Assembly (NCBI RefSeq): GCF_003545765.1
Contig: NZ_QXIO01000002.1
Location: forward strand, 1-64,000
DNA from: Colwellia sp. RSH04
GTDB taxonomy: Bacteria > Pseudomonadota > Gammaproteobacteria > Enterobacterales > Alteromonadaceae
Direction: 5' to 3'
Length of the DNA stretch: 64,000 nucleotides
Numbering within the stretch: the first letter of the stretch is position 1; each line of letters opens with the position of its first letter. The notes beneath the pieces were generated by a model. The model had not been told where the DNA came from, did no database searches, and saw only the letters and a program-made list of their open reading frames with translations. The position numbers and the translations under genes are program-made. Shown piece by piece: positions 1 through 10,857 of this stretch.

Positions 1-76
1 CGGTGTTTCACCTGCTAAATTTGAGGAAGCGTATTTTTCTGAGTTAGAAACTGTCTAGTGAAATCTGGGAAGTCCA
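1..76 (+). mobile_element. Right end of an IS3-family-like insertion sequence
   Basis: The transposase-like stop codon at 56-58 is followed by a short segment ending GGGAAGTCCA at 67-76. IS3-family elements run TG...CA, and their right terminal repeat usually overlaps or directly follows the orfB stop. On that rule the boundary is placed at 76. The left end is outside the window, so neither the inverted repeat partner nor a target duplication could be checked. Confidence 0.42.
2..58 (+). CDS. C-terminal end of an IS3-type transposase (partial)
   Basis: Only the last 18 codons are inside the window, ending at a TAG at 56-58. The readable tail VSPAKFEEAYFSELETV resembles the C-terminus of IS3-family OrfB (rve-type integrase) proteins, which commonly end with a 'SPxxFEExYF' stretch. 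The DNA that follows at once looks like an IS3 right terminus, which supports the call. The catalytic DDE region lies outside the window, so neither activity nor intactness can be judged. It could instead be the tail of an unrelated gene; 17 residues are too few to be certain. Confidence 0.5.
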   Translation, partial: GVSPAKFEEAYFSELETV

Positions 77-1355
<1,279 letters not shown>

Positions 1356-1366
1356 GAAAGCCAATA

Positions 1367-3790
1367 ATGAAATTTAGTGAATCTTGGTTACGTGAGTGGG
1401 TAAACCCTGCAATTTCTTCAGATGACTTAGCTCATCAAATTACTATGGCAGGACTTGAGGTCGACGGTGTTGACCCTGTTGCTGGCCAGTTTAACAATGT
1501 TATTGTTGGTGAAGTCGTTGAGTGCGGCCAACATCCTGATGCCGATAAGTTACAAGTTACCAAAATAAGCCTTGGTGATTATAGTTCAGATACTGTTGCT
1601 CAAGGTGAATTAGTTGATATCGTTTGTGGTGCTAAGAATTGTCGTTTGGGTTTAAAAGTGGCTGTTGCAACCGTAGGTGCTGTTTTACCTGGCGATTTTA
1701 AAATTAAAAAAGCTAAGCTAAGAGGCGTTCCTTCTCATGGTATGCTGTGCAGTGAGTCTGAATTAGGGCTTGCAGAAAGCAGTGATGGTATTTTAGAACT
1801 ACCACAAGATGCACCTATTGGTACTTGTGTTAGAGAATATTTAGATTTAAACGATGTTACTATTGATGTTGATTTAACGGCAAACCGCGGTGATTGTTTA
1901 GGTATTAAAGGCTTAGCAAGAGAAGTTGGTGTACTTAACTCAATGTCTTTTAATCATCCAGCTATCAATACAATCACACCAAGTATTGATGATACTCGTG
2001 ATATTAATATTGCAGCCACTGAAGCTTGCCCTCGTTATTTAGGTCGAGTAATCAAAGGCATCAATGCAAATGCTCAAACACCATTATGGATGGTTGAAAA
2101 GCTACGTCGTTGTGGTACCCGTTCAATAGACCCTGTTGTTGATGTAACCAATTATGTGTTACTCGAACTAGGCCACCCTATGCATGCTTTTGATTTAGCT
2201 AAAATTGAAGGTAATGTGAATGTACGTTTTGCTCAAAAAGATGAGAAGTTAGTCTTACTTGACGAGAATGAAGTAACCCTTAATGAAGAAACATTAGTCA
2301 TTGCGGATGATAACAAAGCACTGGCTATTGCGGGTATTTTTGGCGGTTTACATTCAGGTGTTACTACACAATCTACAGATATCTTTTTAGAGAGTGCATT
2401 TTTCGCACCGTTAGCTATTTTAGGTAAAGCACGTCAATATGGTTTGCACACAGATGCATCTCACCGTTATGAACGAGGTATTGATCCAGAGCTTCAACGA
2501 GAAGCAATGGAGCGTGCTACCGAATTATTACTTGATATCGTTGGTGGTTCTGCTGGTCCAATAGTTGAAACAAACTCCGAGCAAGATTTACCTCAATCAA
2601 AATCAGTTGAACTTCGTCGCATAAAATTAGACGGTCGTATAGGTCATCATATTGAAGATGATAAAGTTGATGATATTCTGACACGATTAGGTTTTGAAGT
2701 GACGGCTAGTGGCGCTGACAATGACAAAGTATGGAGCGTAATTGTTCCTGCTTATCGATTTGACATTAGTATTGAAGTTGATTTAATCGAAGAAGTTGCA
2801 CGTATTTTTGGCTATAACAACATTCCAAATATTTCACCTTCAGCTGCGCTTAAAATGCGAGAGCAAAAAGAAGCGATACTTTCAGTTAGTAAGTTAAAGC
2901 AAGTGTTGGTGAATCGCGATTATCAAGAAGCGATTACCTACAGTTTTGTTGACCCTAAAACTCAATCGTTATTGCACCCTGAACAAGAGGTGATGACGTT
3001 ACCGCATCCTATTTCATCGGAAATGTCAGTGATGAGATTGAGTTTATGGACAGGATTATTACAGTCTGTCGCTTACAACCAAAACCGTCAACAAGGCAGG
3101 GTACGTCTTTTTGAAACAGGATTGAGATTTGTTCCTGATGAATCGGCTGAAAACGGTGTTCGTCAAGAAAACATGATTGCTGGTGTTATCAGTGGTCAAC
3201 GTGTTGATGAACACTGGAGCATGGAAAAAGCGGCGACTGATTTTTATGATATGAAGGGTGATGTTGAAGCCTTACTTTCATTAACGGCTAATGCCGATGC
3301 TTATGAGTTTTCTAAAGCTGAAATCGATGCTTTACACCCTGGGCAAACAGCAAAAATAACTCGTGCAGGTAATGTTGTAGGATATGTAGGAAGCTTACAT
3401 CCTGAATTAGAAAGGAAATTAGGCCTTAATGGACGCACATTAGTTTTTGAATTATTACTCTCTGAAGTATTAACTCAAAATATACCTGAAGCGCGCGAAA
3501 TTTCTCGCTTCCCAGCAAATAGACGTGACTTAGCTGTAGTGGTTAAAGAAGAAGTTGCTGCAAAAAAGGTGTTACAACTTATTGAAAAGGTTGGCGGAAA
3601 TTATTTAATTGATCTAAACTTGTTTGATGTGTACCAAGGTAATGGCGTTGAAGAAGGTTATAAGAGCCTTGCTATTGCACTGATACTGCAAGATACAAGT
3701 AAAACACTTGAAGAAAAAGACATCTCAGATGTTATTGATCGAGTTGTTGATACATTGAAATTAGAGTTAAATGCATCACTGAGGGATTAA
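1367..3790 (+). CDS. pheT: Phenylalanine--tRNA ligase beta subunit
   Basis: This is the beta subunit of PheRS and carries the editing and tRNA-binding modules. At 807 residues it is full length (about 795 is usual). Domains in order are: a tRNA-binding EMAP-like fold at about residues 40-150 ([20 protein letters not shown]), the B3/B4 editing domain at about 215-370, the B5 domain at about 400-475, the catalytic-like core at about 480-690, and a C-terminal FDX-ACB anticodon-binding domain at about 710-805 ([14 protein letters not shown]). It sits between pheS and ihfA with very short gaps, as in enterics. The C-terminal codons also contain the GAGGG ribosome site for ihfA. Confidence 0.98.
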   Translation: MKFSESWLREWVNPAISSDDLAHQITMAGLEVDGVDPVAGQFNNVIVGEVVECGQHPDADKLQVTKISLGDYSSDTVAQGELVDIVCGAKNCRLGLKVAVATVGAVLPGDFKIKKAKLRGVPSHGMLCSESELGLAESSDGILELPQDAPIGTCVREYLDLNDVTIDVDLTANRGDCLGIKGLAREVGVLNSMSFNHPAINTITPSIDDTRDINIAATEACPRYLGRVIKGINANAQTPLWMVEKLRRCGTRSIDPVVDVTNYVLLELGHPMHAFDLAKIEGNVNVRFAQKDEKLVLLDENEVTLNEETLVIADDNKALAIAGIFGGLHSGVTTQSTDIFLESAFFAPLAILGKARQYGLHTDASHRYERGIDPELQREAMERATELLLDIVGGSAGPIVETNSEQDLPQSKSVELRRIKLDGRIGHHIEDDKVDDILTRLGFEVTASGADNDKVWSVIVPAYRFDISIEVDLIEEVARIFGYNNIPNISPSAALKMREQKEAILSVSKLKQVLVNRDYQEAITYSFVDPKTQSLLHPEQEVMTLPHPISSEMSVMRLSLWTGLLQSVAYNQNRQQGRVRLFETGLRFVPDESAENGVRQENMIAGVISGQRVDEHWSMEKAATDFYDMKGDVEALLSLTANADAYEFSKAEIDALHPGQTAKITRAGNVVGYVGSLHPELERKLGLNGRTLVFELLLSEVLTQNIPEAREISRFPANRRDLAVVVKEEVAAKKVLQLIEKVGGNYLIDLNLFDVYQGNGVEEGYKSLAIALILQDTSKTLEEKDISDVIDRVVDTLKLELNASLRD

Positions 3791-3793
3791 GCA

Positions 3794-4084
3794 ATGGCGC
3801 TTACCAAAGCAGAAGTAGCAGAACATTTATTTGAAAAAGTTGGGCTGAGCAAGCGCGACGCAAAAGAAATGGTCGAAATATTTTTTGAAGAAATCCGTGA
3901 AACTTTAGAAAGTGGCGAACAAGTAAAGCTTTCTGGTTTTGGTAATTTCGACCTGCGTCAAAAAAGCGAACGTCCAGGTCGTAACCCTAAAACAGGTGAA
4001 GATATTCCAATTTCTGCACGTAAGGTCGTTACCTTTAGACCAGGCCAGAAGTTGAAAAGCCGAGTTGAAGACGGAAATAGCTAA
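3794..4084 (+). CDS. ihfA: Integration host factor subunit alpha
   Basis: This DNA-bending nucleoid protein pairs with IHF-beta and shapes promoters, replication and recombination sites. The 96-residue protein is typical in length. The beta-arm sequence around [23 protein letters not shown] holds the conserved Pro that intercalates into DNA. The start lies 3 bases after the pheT stop, so translation is likely coupled. Gene order pheS-pheT-ihfA matches that of Escherichia coli. Alpha rather than beta is assigned from this context and from the N-terminal [24 protein letters not shown] pattern. Confidence 0.96.
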   Translation: MALTKAEVAEHLFEKVGLSKRDAKEMVEIFFEEIRETLESGEQVKLSGFGNFDLRQKSERPGRNPKTGEDIPISARKVVTFRPGQKLKSRVEDGNS

Positions 4085-4089
4085 ATATT

Positions 4090-4122
4090 AATAAGGAGCA
4101 CTTTCTCTGTGTTCTCCTTATT
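4090..4122 (+). terminator. Hairpin just after ihfA (weak terminator candidate)
   Basis: A 9-bp perfect stem, AATAAGGAG at 4090-4098 and CTCCTTATT at 4114-4122, starts 5 bases after the ihfA stop. It lacks a proper U-tract. It may therefore be a processing or stability hairpin rather than a terminator. Confidence 0.4.
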
Positions 4123-4205
4123 AAATACTTATCTATAGCCAATGTTCAAAAAAAGTAAAACACCCTTCATTGTGTTATTACATTTATTTTGCTTGATTAA
4201 ATTTT

Positions 4206-4236
4206 AAAAAAACTGCGACATTGTTGCAGCTTTTTT
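4206..4236. terminator. Bidirectional intrinsic terminator between ihfA and the bat operon
   Basis: The stem CTGCGAC/GTTGCAG (4213-4219 and 4223-4229, one G-U pair, ATT loop) is flanked by seven A on the left and six T on the right. It therefore works as a classic intrinsic terminator on both strands. It lies between the convergent ihfA (+) and batD (-) ends. The rest of the 218-base gap shows nothing else. Confidence 0.78.
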
Positions 4237-4302
4237 GCTTTAGTGTTGCCAAATTTGCATTATTTGTACTCAGCACTGTGCCGCAAAACTCGCATTCGCG
4301 AT

Positions 4303-5616
4303 TTACTCATTCAAAGATATGTTCTTATTAACTAGATCACTAGGGTTACTGTTCGAAAGTGATTTTATATACCTCAATAGCTCCTTAGCTTGAGTTTGTG
4401 AAAAATGAACCCGACTTCTTAAGACGTTATCGAAACCGCTCTGATTAAGCTGTAATAATAATTCATTATCGGGTATTACCGTTTGATTGTTTATAATCCA
4501 ATGATAACGATACAATAACTGACATGCAGTAGGGTATTCCTTATGCTTTATTGCATTTAAAAATGCTGACGCAAGTTGACGTTGCTCTTGTTTAGTGAAG
4601 TCTTTATAAAAATCCAATAACCAAATGCGGTGTCGCATTAACAGTGAATAGCCAAAGAATAATATGGTTATTGATAGGACTATAAGTATTATAATTTTTA
4701 CGTTTATTAAGTAAAACCATGCCTTGTCTGTACTGTTCTGTATTCGTTTTCCTGAAACTTGCCATTGTTGCGCTGGTATTGATATTTTCTCAAGTTGCTG
4801 TGTTTGCGTATTCCACCAATACAAGTATTGTTCTGGTATTTGATAAGTACCTGATGATTCGAAAATATAGGTGTTAGATTCAATGCGCGTACCTAATAAA
4901 GTACCTCGATTACTTTTATCAAAAACTTGTGGTGGTTTTTGATAAATACTGACGCCTTCAATTGAGGGGATAATGAAAGGTGGAATCATCATCGCAGGAG
5001 TATCTTTAGCGGTTATCGTAATAATTTGATTAACCGCGTCTCCTAAAGAGTAATTGGTATCATTGTCAAAACTGCCTTCTATAGTGACTTTTACATCAGG
5101 AGAAACAATAAAATGTTCAATACTTTTTAACACTTGTGGTAATGCGACAGTCAATCGTTGCGGTTTTGTATAACCTGTACCTTCAATAATACCATTGTGC
5201 TCAGAATTTACTGAAACGAATACTTCAATAGGTGGAATCTGATATTCACCTTGTTGTGTTGGATAGAAAGTAATTTCGCGAGTTTGAGTACTCCACGTCT
5301 CTCCATCTATACGTTTACTGCCATTGATTGCTAATTCGCTACTAGATAAAGTCACGGCATTAGCAATTTTGAACGGCTTTAATCGTGTGCCCGCAGAAAA
5401 CCAACGATTTGTTGCAATCTCAATAGACAAAGTAACAGGTTGGCCAACAATAGGATTATTTGCTGATTTCATTGTTGTCGTGATAGTTAGTTGTTTATCT
5501 TGGATTAAAGTCTCTAAAGGGCTGGCATAACTCAACTTAATGTTCAGAAGTAAAGCTAAAAAAATAACTTTCATAACGTATAAGAACGATAAGGGCAAAA
5601 TATTAACGTTACTCAT
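4303..5616 (-). CDS. batD: BatD-like exported membrane protein
   Basis: A 437-residue protein with an N-terminal membrane/signal segment (around residues 15-31), a long beta-rich extracytoplasmic region, one transmembrane helix at about 305-327, and a ~110-residue cytoplasmic tail. The 'aerotolerance' protein BatD has this layout: the N-terminal motif with VGQPVTLSIEIATN is followed by Ig-like segments. In the family BatD works with membrane VWA proteins and a MoxR ATPase; its substrate is unknown. It is the last gene of the operon and its start overlaps the preceding TPR gene by 8 bases. The start at 5616 has an AGGACG site. An internal Met at residue 15 would give a cleaner signal peptide but lacks a ribosome site. 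Confidence 0.82.
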   Translation of the reverse strand: MSNVNILPLSFLYVMKVIFLALLLNIKLSYASPLETLIQDKQLTITTTMKSANNPIVGQPVTLSIEIATNRWFSAGTRLKPFKIANAVTLSSSELAINGSKRIDGETWSTQTREITFYPTQQGEYQIPPIEVFVSVNSEHNGIIEGTGYTKPQRLTVALPQVLKSIEHFIVSPDVKVTIEGSFDNDTNYSLGDAVNQIITITAKDTPAMMIPPFIIPSIEGVSIYQKPPQVFDKSNRGTLLGTRIESNTYIFESSGTYQIPEQYLYWWNTQTQQLEKISIPAQQWQVSGKRIQNSTDKAWFYLINVKIIILIVLSITILFFGYSLLMRHRIWLLDFYKDFTKQEQRQLASAFLNAIKHKEYPTACQLLYRYHWIINNQTVIPDNELLLQLNQSGFDNVLRSRVHFSQTQAKELLRYIKSLSNSNPSDLVNKNISLNE

Positions 5617-6364
5617 CAGTGTCGTCCTTATTAGTGTTAATCGTTTCCTTTTGCTTGCTTGATGTCAGTTGTAAGTAAAATTTATGAGAGAGAAAACGCT
5701 CAGGGTTTTTCTGTACTTGCCTTAACCACATATCATTTAAATTATCATCAAGGAGTAACTGCTCTGAGGTGAGTTGTTCAAGTTCTTGTTGTGGACCATC
5801 TTTTCGCTCTGCGCCATCGGCAGTTTGAGGTTCATCACCAAGCTCTTTTGAAGATTCACCTTGTTCAGCTTTTTGGCTAGCCGATAAGAGGTTAATTTCA
5901 TCAATAATCGCTTGGACTCTAACTAAGTTGGTTTGAGCAGCAAGGTAATTAGGAAACTTTTGCACAGTATATTGGTACAAATTACGCGCTTTAATATATT
6001 CTCGTCCGTGAGCTAATGCGTTAGCTTGAGCAAGCAAATCCTCTTTATGGCTAAACTGACTATATAATGTTGCAGACGTTTTAAACTCTTGCGCACCATA
6101 AGCACTAAACGCCTGCCAACGAGCATCGATGAAGGTTTTACTTGCCTCACTGTATTTGCCTTGATAAAAAAGCCATTGCCCTAGTTGATCTTTAGTCAGC
6201 CATAGGTTAATAAATACTTGTGGTTTTAGCAGAGCGAAACAGAGCAAACAGGCACTTACAATACTGAGCAATAATATTTTATGTTTGCTTGTCAAACGAG
6301 TGACATATGTGATGAGTTTAGCGGTATTTGCTAAAGATAAGTTGCTTACCATTGTAAAGTCCAC
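5609..6364 (-). CDS. TPR membrane protein of the bat operon (BatC-like)
   Basis: A 251-residue protein with one transmembrane helix near residues 30-48. Helical TPR-type repeats follow at about 60-155 (LGQWLFYQGKYSEASKTF; ARNLYQYTVQKFPNYLAAQT), then a Gln/Glu-rich linker. The C-terminal MWLRQVQKNPERFLSHKFYLQL segment is typical of TPR proteins encoded with BatA/BatB. TPRs usually provide protein contacts, so it probably links the VWA proteins to their partner; that is inference. The reading frame overlaps batB by 19 bases and batD by 8, giving tight translational coupling. Confidence 0.8.
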   Translation of the reverse strand: MDFTMVSNLSLANTAKLITYVTRLTSKHKILLLSIVSACLLCFALLKPQVFINLWLTKDQLGQWLFYQGKYSEASKTFIDARWQAFSAYGAQEFKTSATLYSQFSHKEDLLAQANALAHGREYIKARNLYQYTVQKFPNYLAAQTNLVRVQAIIDEINLLSASQKAEQGESSKELGDEPQTADGAERKDGPQQELEQLTSEQLLLDDNLNDMWLRQVQKNPERFLSHKFYLQLTSSKQKETINTNKDDTDE

Positions 6365-7311
6365 CCCTTTCTAAACCAAAAAAGAAAGATGAAACTTATT
6401 AAAAAGACTAGGGGGTAACCTGCATCATGCCAAGGCCGACTTTTGTCATCAACGATAACAAGGTTATTTTCTATATAACGGTTAACTTGTTTTACATCCT
6501 GTTGGTCGTGAGTCATTGTTACTAGTCTGCCGTCTCCTGCACGAGCTAAGGCTTGAAGTTGTGGTAACTGCATTGCAATTAGGGTGTTATCAGGCTCTGT
6601 AGTTAAACGCTCTTCAGTTTGACCTATAGCCCATACAATTAATTGATGCTGCTGTTTGTTGAAAAACTTTGTAAACTGTTGATTAGTTTCTTGAGTTGCA
6701 CCGTCACCAATCATAAGTAGTGTGCCGGGGACTTGGCTTGACGCAAGTAGGCTGTCTGCGAGGGGCAGTACTGTTTGTGGTATTTTACCTTTAATTGGCA
6801 TTAAGTTGGGTGTGAGAACATCAAGGAAATGTCTAATCATTTCTCTGTCGTTAGTGATCGGCATAACCGTATGAGCACTACCAGCATAGGCAATGAGCGC
6901 TGTTTTTGTGTCGCCTCTCAGTTCCAGTAATTGCAATATTTTTTGTTTAGCTCTAAGCAGCCGACTAGGTTGGATATCATTTTGTTCCATCGTTTCAGAG
7001 ACATCTAATGCAATGATCAATGGTGCATTGTTCTCACTAAAAGGCGATGGCTGCTGTTGCCAAGTAGGTCCCATTAAAACTAAACATAAAGGAACTGATA
7101 TCGCCAAAGAGAGCTTTTGTGGTGATAACCAATGAGTGTTGTTTCCTTCAACAGTTAGTTTTTTCAAAATATTAGCAGACATGACTTTTCGCCAAACCGC
7201 TAACGTATCATCACGTTGAGCAAATAACTTTAAGATCACAATAAAAGCGATGAATGCTAAAAACCAATAAGGCCTGAGAAAGTGAAAGTGTTGTAAGCTA
7301 GTTAAGTCCAT
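6346..7311 (-). CDS. batB: VWA-domain membrane protein BatB-like
   Basis: A 321-residue protein with transmembrane helices at the N-terminus (about 10-26 and 66-84) and at the very C-terminus (about 297-313), framing a von Willebrand factor A domain at about 95-270. The metal-ion-dependent adhesion site reads DVSETM instead of the usual DxSxS, so Thr replaces the last Ser. Thr can still offer a hydroxyl ligand. A downstream acidic/Thr site is suggested by GDGATQE. In the family the VWA domain faces the periplasm and is acted on by a MoxR AAA+ ATPase system. The gene starts 2 bases after batA. Confidence 0.85.
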   Translation of the reverse strand: MDLTSLQHFHFLRPYWFLAFIAFIVILKLFAQRDDTLAVWRKVMSANILKKLTVEGNNTHWLSPQKLSLAISVPLCLVLMGPTWQQQPSPFSENNAPLIIALDVSETMEQNDIQPSRLLRAKQKILQLLELRGDTKTALIAYAGSAHTVMPITNDREMIRHFLDVLTPNLMPIKGKIPQTVLPLADSLLASSQVPGTLLMIGDGATQETNQQFTKFFNKQQHQLIVWAIGQTEERLTTEPDNTLIAMQLPQLQALARAGDGRLVTMTHDQQDVKQVNRYIENNLVIVDDKSRPWHDAGYPLVFLISFIFLFWFRKGWTLQW

Positions 7312-7313
7312 CG

Positions 7314-8330
7314 CTATTTCGCCTTACTTTTGGGTGGTGCACTGTTTACTTTTTTGTTTGTAAAGTAATAACGTATACTGACGAGAGACAGCGAAATTAA
7401 ATAAATTGAGGCAAAGATAATTATCGGATAATGATGAATGCTAGTGCGGGGTCTAAACGATAATGAATCAAAGAGTTGAGGCTCCATTTCATTTATTTCT
7501 TCATAGACTTTATTTAGCTCTTCTCGGTTAAGGGCTTGAAAGCTTTTTCCACCAGTTATATCACTCATTCTTTGTAATACTTGTAGATCAACTTTTTCTT
7601 CACCCACTGCTGATGGGTCACCAATAGCGATAGTGTAAATTTTAATATTGTAACGAGCTGCCACTTTAGCCGCTTCAACAGGAGGAACCTTTGAGCCTGT
7701 ATCATTGCCATCAGTAAGCGCAATCAGTACGCGATTTTCAGTCTCAGAACTTTCAAAGACACTAATTGCTAAACCAATTGCATCGCCAAAGGCAGTACTT
7801 TGACCAGCCATGCCAATTTCACTTTCATTAAGCAAAGTTAACCAAGTGTCTATGTCGGCAGTGAAAGGTGCTTGTAAATAAGGGGCATCACCAAATAAAA
7901 TTAAGCCAAGTCGATCATGTTCTCGGTGTTTAGCAAAGTTCGCTAAAACTTGTTTTACAGCAGTTAACCTATCAACGGTTTGTTTGTTTATTAAGGTAAA
8001 ATCTTCAACAGACATCGAACCAGATAAATCAACAGCGACCATCAGATCTCGAGCTGATTTTTGCTGTTCAATCGCGGGTCCAATAATTTCTGGTTTTGCC
8101 ATAGCAGTCACTAGACATACCCAAGCGAACACAATAAATAACCGCTGTATATTATTTCTATTTAATAAGACGGCACCACTTTGTGGTTTTTCGCCAGTAA
8201 CATCGACTAACCGAGCGAAGTAGGGGACTTTAACTGATGGCTTTCGTTCTTTGTAAGCGGGTGCAAGCCACACAATGAGTAAAGGTAATGGCAACAGAAT
8301 AAAAAATACAGGTGAGGAGAATTCAATCAT
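7314..8330 (-). CDS. batA: VWA-domain membrane protein BatA-like
   Basis: A 338-residue protein with an N-terminal helix at about 7-24, a second at about 62-80, a VWA domain at about 88-285, and a C-terminal helix at about 305-325. The adhesion-site motif is canonical (VDLSGSMSVEDF), followed by the conserved Thr in GMAGQSTAFGDAIG and Asp in ALTDGNDTGS. It is paralogous to the next gene, as BatA and BatB usually are. Its start overlaps the DUF4381 gene by 8 bases. It probably acts as a periplasm-facing, metal-dependent protein-binding module. Confidence 0.87.
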   Translation of the reverse strand: MIEFSSPVFFILLPLPLLIVWLAPAYKERKPSVKVPYFARLVDVTGEKPQSGAVLLNRNNIQRLFIVFAWVCLVTAMAKPEIIGPAIEQQKSARDLMVAVDLSGSMSVEDFTLINKQTVDRLTAVKQVLANFAKHREHDRLGLILFGDAPYLQAPFTADIDTWLTLLNESEIGMAGQSTAFGDAIGLAISVFESSETENRVLIALTDGNDTGSKVPPVEAAKVAARYNIKIYTIAIGDPSAVGEEKVDLQVLQRMSDITGGKSFQALNREELNKVYEEINEMEPQLFDSLSFRPRTSIHHYPIIIFASIYLISLSLVSIRYYFTNKKVNSAPPKSKAK

Positions 8331-8841
8331 TTTGCCCCCTGTGGTGTTTTATCCAGGTTGAAACGTGTTGAAGTAGTATTTGCTTTTCTTGTGATGATAA
8401 GTTGAACTCTGGCGCAAATGCGAGCTGATGCAATACCATTGAACAACTCGCAGTGAAGTCTGTTTCTTTGCACTGGCTATCTAACCAAGAATCCCAATCA
8501 CTTCCAGTAAGAGAAGTGATTTTTGTACGATCATAGGCGGTGATTGCTGTTTTGCGCAGTAATACGGGTAGTTGTCGATAATACCACTCTTCATCTGACT
8601 GATATTGCTTTAGCCATGCGAGTGCGTTACGACGATAGGCATTACGTTTGTATTTTTTGTATTCAGCAATCACTTTGAAACATAAATAGAAAAAGAGTAT
8701 GACAAAGGTAATTTTCCAGCCGATGGTTTGGGGCAACCAACTGATTGCCTCAGGGGGGGGGGGTTCTACTATTTTTTCTAATAAATAGTTTCCCCAAGGT
8801 TTATCAAACGCTATTGTTTGTTGAGTGTTATCTACTGACAT
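8323..8841 (-). CDS. DUF4381 membrane protein
   Basis: A 172-residue protein with one transmembrane helix at about 47-62 followed by a cytoplasmic helical domain (YKRNAYRRNALAWLKQY... PVLLRKTAITAYDR). This matches DUF4381 proteins, a small family found between DUF58 and VWA genes in MoxR operons; the molecular role is unknown. A run of 11 C on the coding strand (11 G at 8753-8763 on the plus strand) encodes Pro27-Pro30 near the N-terminus. Gain or loss of one base there would frameshift the protein at about residue 30. The start abuts the DUF58 stop with no gap. Confidence 0.8.
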   Translation of the reverse strand: MSVDNTQQTIAFDKPWGNYLLEKIVEPPPPEAISWLPQTIGWKITFVILFFYLCFKVIAEYKKYKRNAYRRNALAWLKQYQSDEEWYYRQLPVLLRKTAITAYDRTKITSLTGSDWDSWLDSQCKETDFTASCSMVLHQLAFAPEFNLSSQEKQILLQHVSTWIKHHRGQND

Positions 8842-9810
8842 TTAACCGCCCCCAAACGCTTTACGTACTTGCTTATCAACAGGTGTTAAAGTATCGATAG
8901 ACAATAGCGGAATACGGTATTTTTTAGCAGTATCTGTATAGGTTTTAAGTTGCTGTGCTATTTCTGCTTGGTATTTTTGTTGTGTTTTTGCATCTTGAGA
9001 AGAAAATTGTATTTGCCAATTGCCATCGCTGACCACCATTTGCTGCATTTTAGGCAGTTGCATCTCTAAGGGATCAAATACATGACAAGCGATAACTTCA
9101 TTATGTTGACGTAACTGCTTAATATGATCGCTACTTTGTTTATCCCAGCCATGTCCGTCTCCGATAAGAAAGACTAAAGCATTATGGCCACACACATTAC
9201 GTAGCTTCATCAACATTTTATTATAAGCGAGAGAAAGTGATTTATGATCTGTTGCTGCTTGGTTATTTACCACACAAAGTTGATGATTTTTTTTGATAAC
9301 TTCTGACAAAATACTAATAACATGTTGGTGACCTCGTTTAGCTGGTATCACTTTGATGTCTTTGTCATTATAAATAACAGCACCAATACGGTCGCCAGTT
9401 TCTATAATGCGCCATGCCATTAAGGCTGCTAGTTCTGCAGCGATGACAGATTTCATTTTTGCTTGGCTACCAAAAAACATAGTCATTCTTTGATCTATGG
9501 CTAAATACACGTTACGTTCTTTTTCTTCAGTGTAAACTTTTATATGAGGCTTACCTGTTCTTTGAGTAACTTTCCAGTCCATGGCTCTAATATCATCACC
9601 AGGGCGGTAATGTCTTAGTTCTTCAAAGTTAAGCCCTCGACCACGTAAACGCGAAACATGTTTACCTGAAAGTAAGCTATTAACTGGCTGGTTAGGTAAA
9701 AAATTAAAGCCTTGAGTTTTATATTGTAAACGTCGTAATTCGTTCAAATTAGCATAAACTTGATTATCAGCATGCTTGTTCGCTTCATCAGAGAAGGATT
9801 GCTTAGACAT
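8842..9810 (-). CDS. DUF58 protein of the MoxR/Bat operon
   Basis: A 322-residue soluble protein. The diagnostic DUF58 signature is clear: LRHYRPGDDIRAMDWKVTQRTGKPHIKVYTEE (residues about 66-97), followed by NVYLAIDQRMTMFFG, a degenerate VWA-like strand. DUF58 proteins are a constant companion of MoxR ATPases and are thought to act as adaptors; no enzymatic activity is established. The gene lies 10 bases after moxR and directly abuts the DUF4381 gene, so it is the second gene of the operon. Confidence 0.87.
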   Translation of the reverse strand: MSKQSFSDEANKHADNQVYANLNELRRLQYKTQGFNFLPNQPVNSLLSGKHVSRLRGRGLNFEELRHYRPGDDIRAMDWKVTQRTGKPHIKVYTEEKERNVYLAIDQRMTMFFGSQAKMKSVIAAELAALMAWRIIETGDRIGAVIYNDKDIKVIPAKRGHQHVISILSEVIKKNHQLCVVNNQAATDHKSLSLAYNKMLMKLRNVCGHNALVFLIGDGHGWDKQSSDHIKQLRQHNEVIACHVFDPLEMQLPKMQQMVVSDGNWQIQFSSQDAKTQQKYQAEIAQQLKTYTDTAKKYRIPLLSIDTLTPVDKQVRKAFGGG

Positions 9811-9820
9811 GTTTTGCCCT

Positions 9821-10786
9821 CTAAGCTACAGCTACCTGAATTAAAATTTCATCGATTACCTTGTCTGCTGTAATACCATCAGCCATCGCGTCATAGCTAA
9901 GCACTATACGGTGGCGTAATACATTATGGACTATACCTCGAACATCATCAGGGTCGACAAAGCTTTTGCCTTTTAACCACGCAGCAGCCCGTGCACATTT
10001 ATCTATAGAGATACTCGCTCTTGGGCTTGAACCGACACTAATCCATTGTTGCAAAGGTGATTCTTCAAAACGCTCAGGTTTTCTTGTCGCCATAACAATA
10101 CCAACAATGTATTTAACCATGGCATCACTCATGTGAATTTGATGGATTTCTTCTCTTGCTGTAAAAATATGCTCAGCATCTATTGCTGGAAAATCAATAG
10201 GGGCTTTTTCTTCACTTCGCACTAAATTAATTATTTGTTCTTCAGCTTCGTCATCAGGGTAATCTACGGTAACTTTCATGATGAAACGATCCATTTGCGC
10301 TTCAGGTAAAGGATACGTTCCTTCTTGTTCAATAGGGTTTTGTGTTGCTAAGACCATAAAAAGTTTTGGTAAAGAATAGGTTTTACCTGCAACCGTTATT
10401 TGCCTCTCTTCCATAGCTTCTAGAAGTGCCGCTTGTACTTTTGCAGGCGAGCGGTTTATTTCATCAGCGAGTAAAATGTTATTAAATACTGGGCCCGGCT
10501 GAAAGGTTAATGTTGGCTTACCGTCTATATCTTGATAAACCTCAGTACCTGTAACATCAGAAGGCAATAAATCAGGCGTAAACTGAACACGCCCCAAATC
10601 AACCATGAGTGATTTAGCCAAACTTTTTACAGAACGCGTTTTAGCCGTGCCTGGCAAACCTTCAAGGAGAACATTACCATTAGTCAATAGTGCTAATAAC
10701 AAACAATCAACAACATGTTCTTGACCTATAACTGATTGCTGAATTTGATTTTTTAATTGTTGCAAGGCTTCTAAGCTTTGACTCAT
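9821..10786 (-). CDS. MoxR-family AAA+ ATPase
   Basis: A 321-residue chaperone-type ATPase. It has Walker A GLPGTAKT (residues about 43-50), Walker B LLADEINR, the sensor segment LATQNPIEQEGTYPLPEAQMDRF, and a C-terminal lid with the GSSPRASISI sensor 2 arginine. MoxR proteins use ATP to remodel or mature partner proteins, often metalloenzymes, together with VWA partners. It is the first gene of the DUF58-DUF4381-BatA-BatB-TPR-BatD run. The 71-base gap to the upstream cytochrome gene contains no terminator-like hairpin, so read-through from the cytochrome/FGE-like unit is possible. Confidence 0.92.
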   Translation of the reverse strand: MSQSLEALQQLKNQIQQSVIGQEHVVDCLLLALLTNGNVLLEGLPGTAKTRSVKSLAKSLMVDLGRVQFTPDLLPSDVTGTEVYQDIDGKPTLTFQPGPVFNNILLADEINRSPAKVQAALLEAMEERQITVAGKTYSLPKLFMVLATQNPIEQEGTYPLPEAQMDRFIMKVTVDYPDDEAEEQIINLVRSEEKAPIDFPAIDAEHIFTAREEIHQIHMSDAMVKYIVGIVMATRKPERFEESPLQQWISVGSSPRASISIDKCARAAAWLKGKSFVDPDDVRGIVHNVLRHRIVLSYDAMADGITADKVIDEILIQVAVA

Positions 10787-10857
10787 TATTCATCCTTTAA
10801 TATGTTTTGTTTACTGGTTCAATCTACTCAATAATACGCATTATGTTAACTAAAAGT

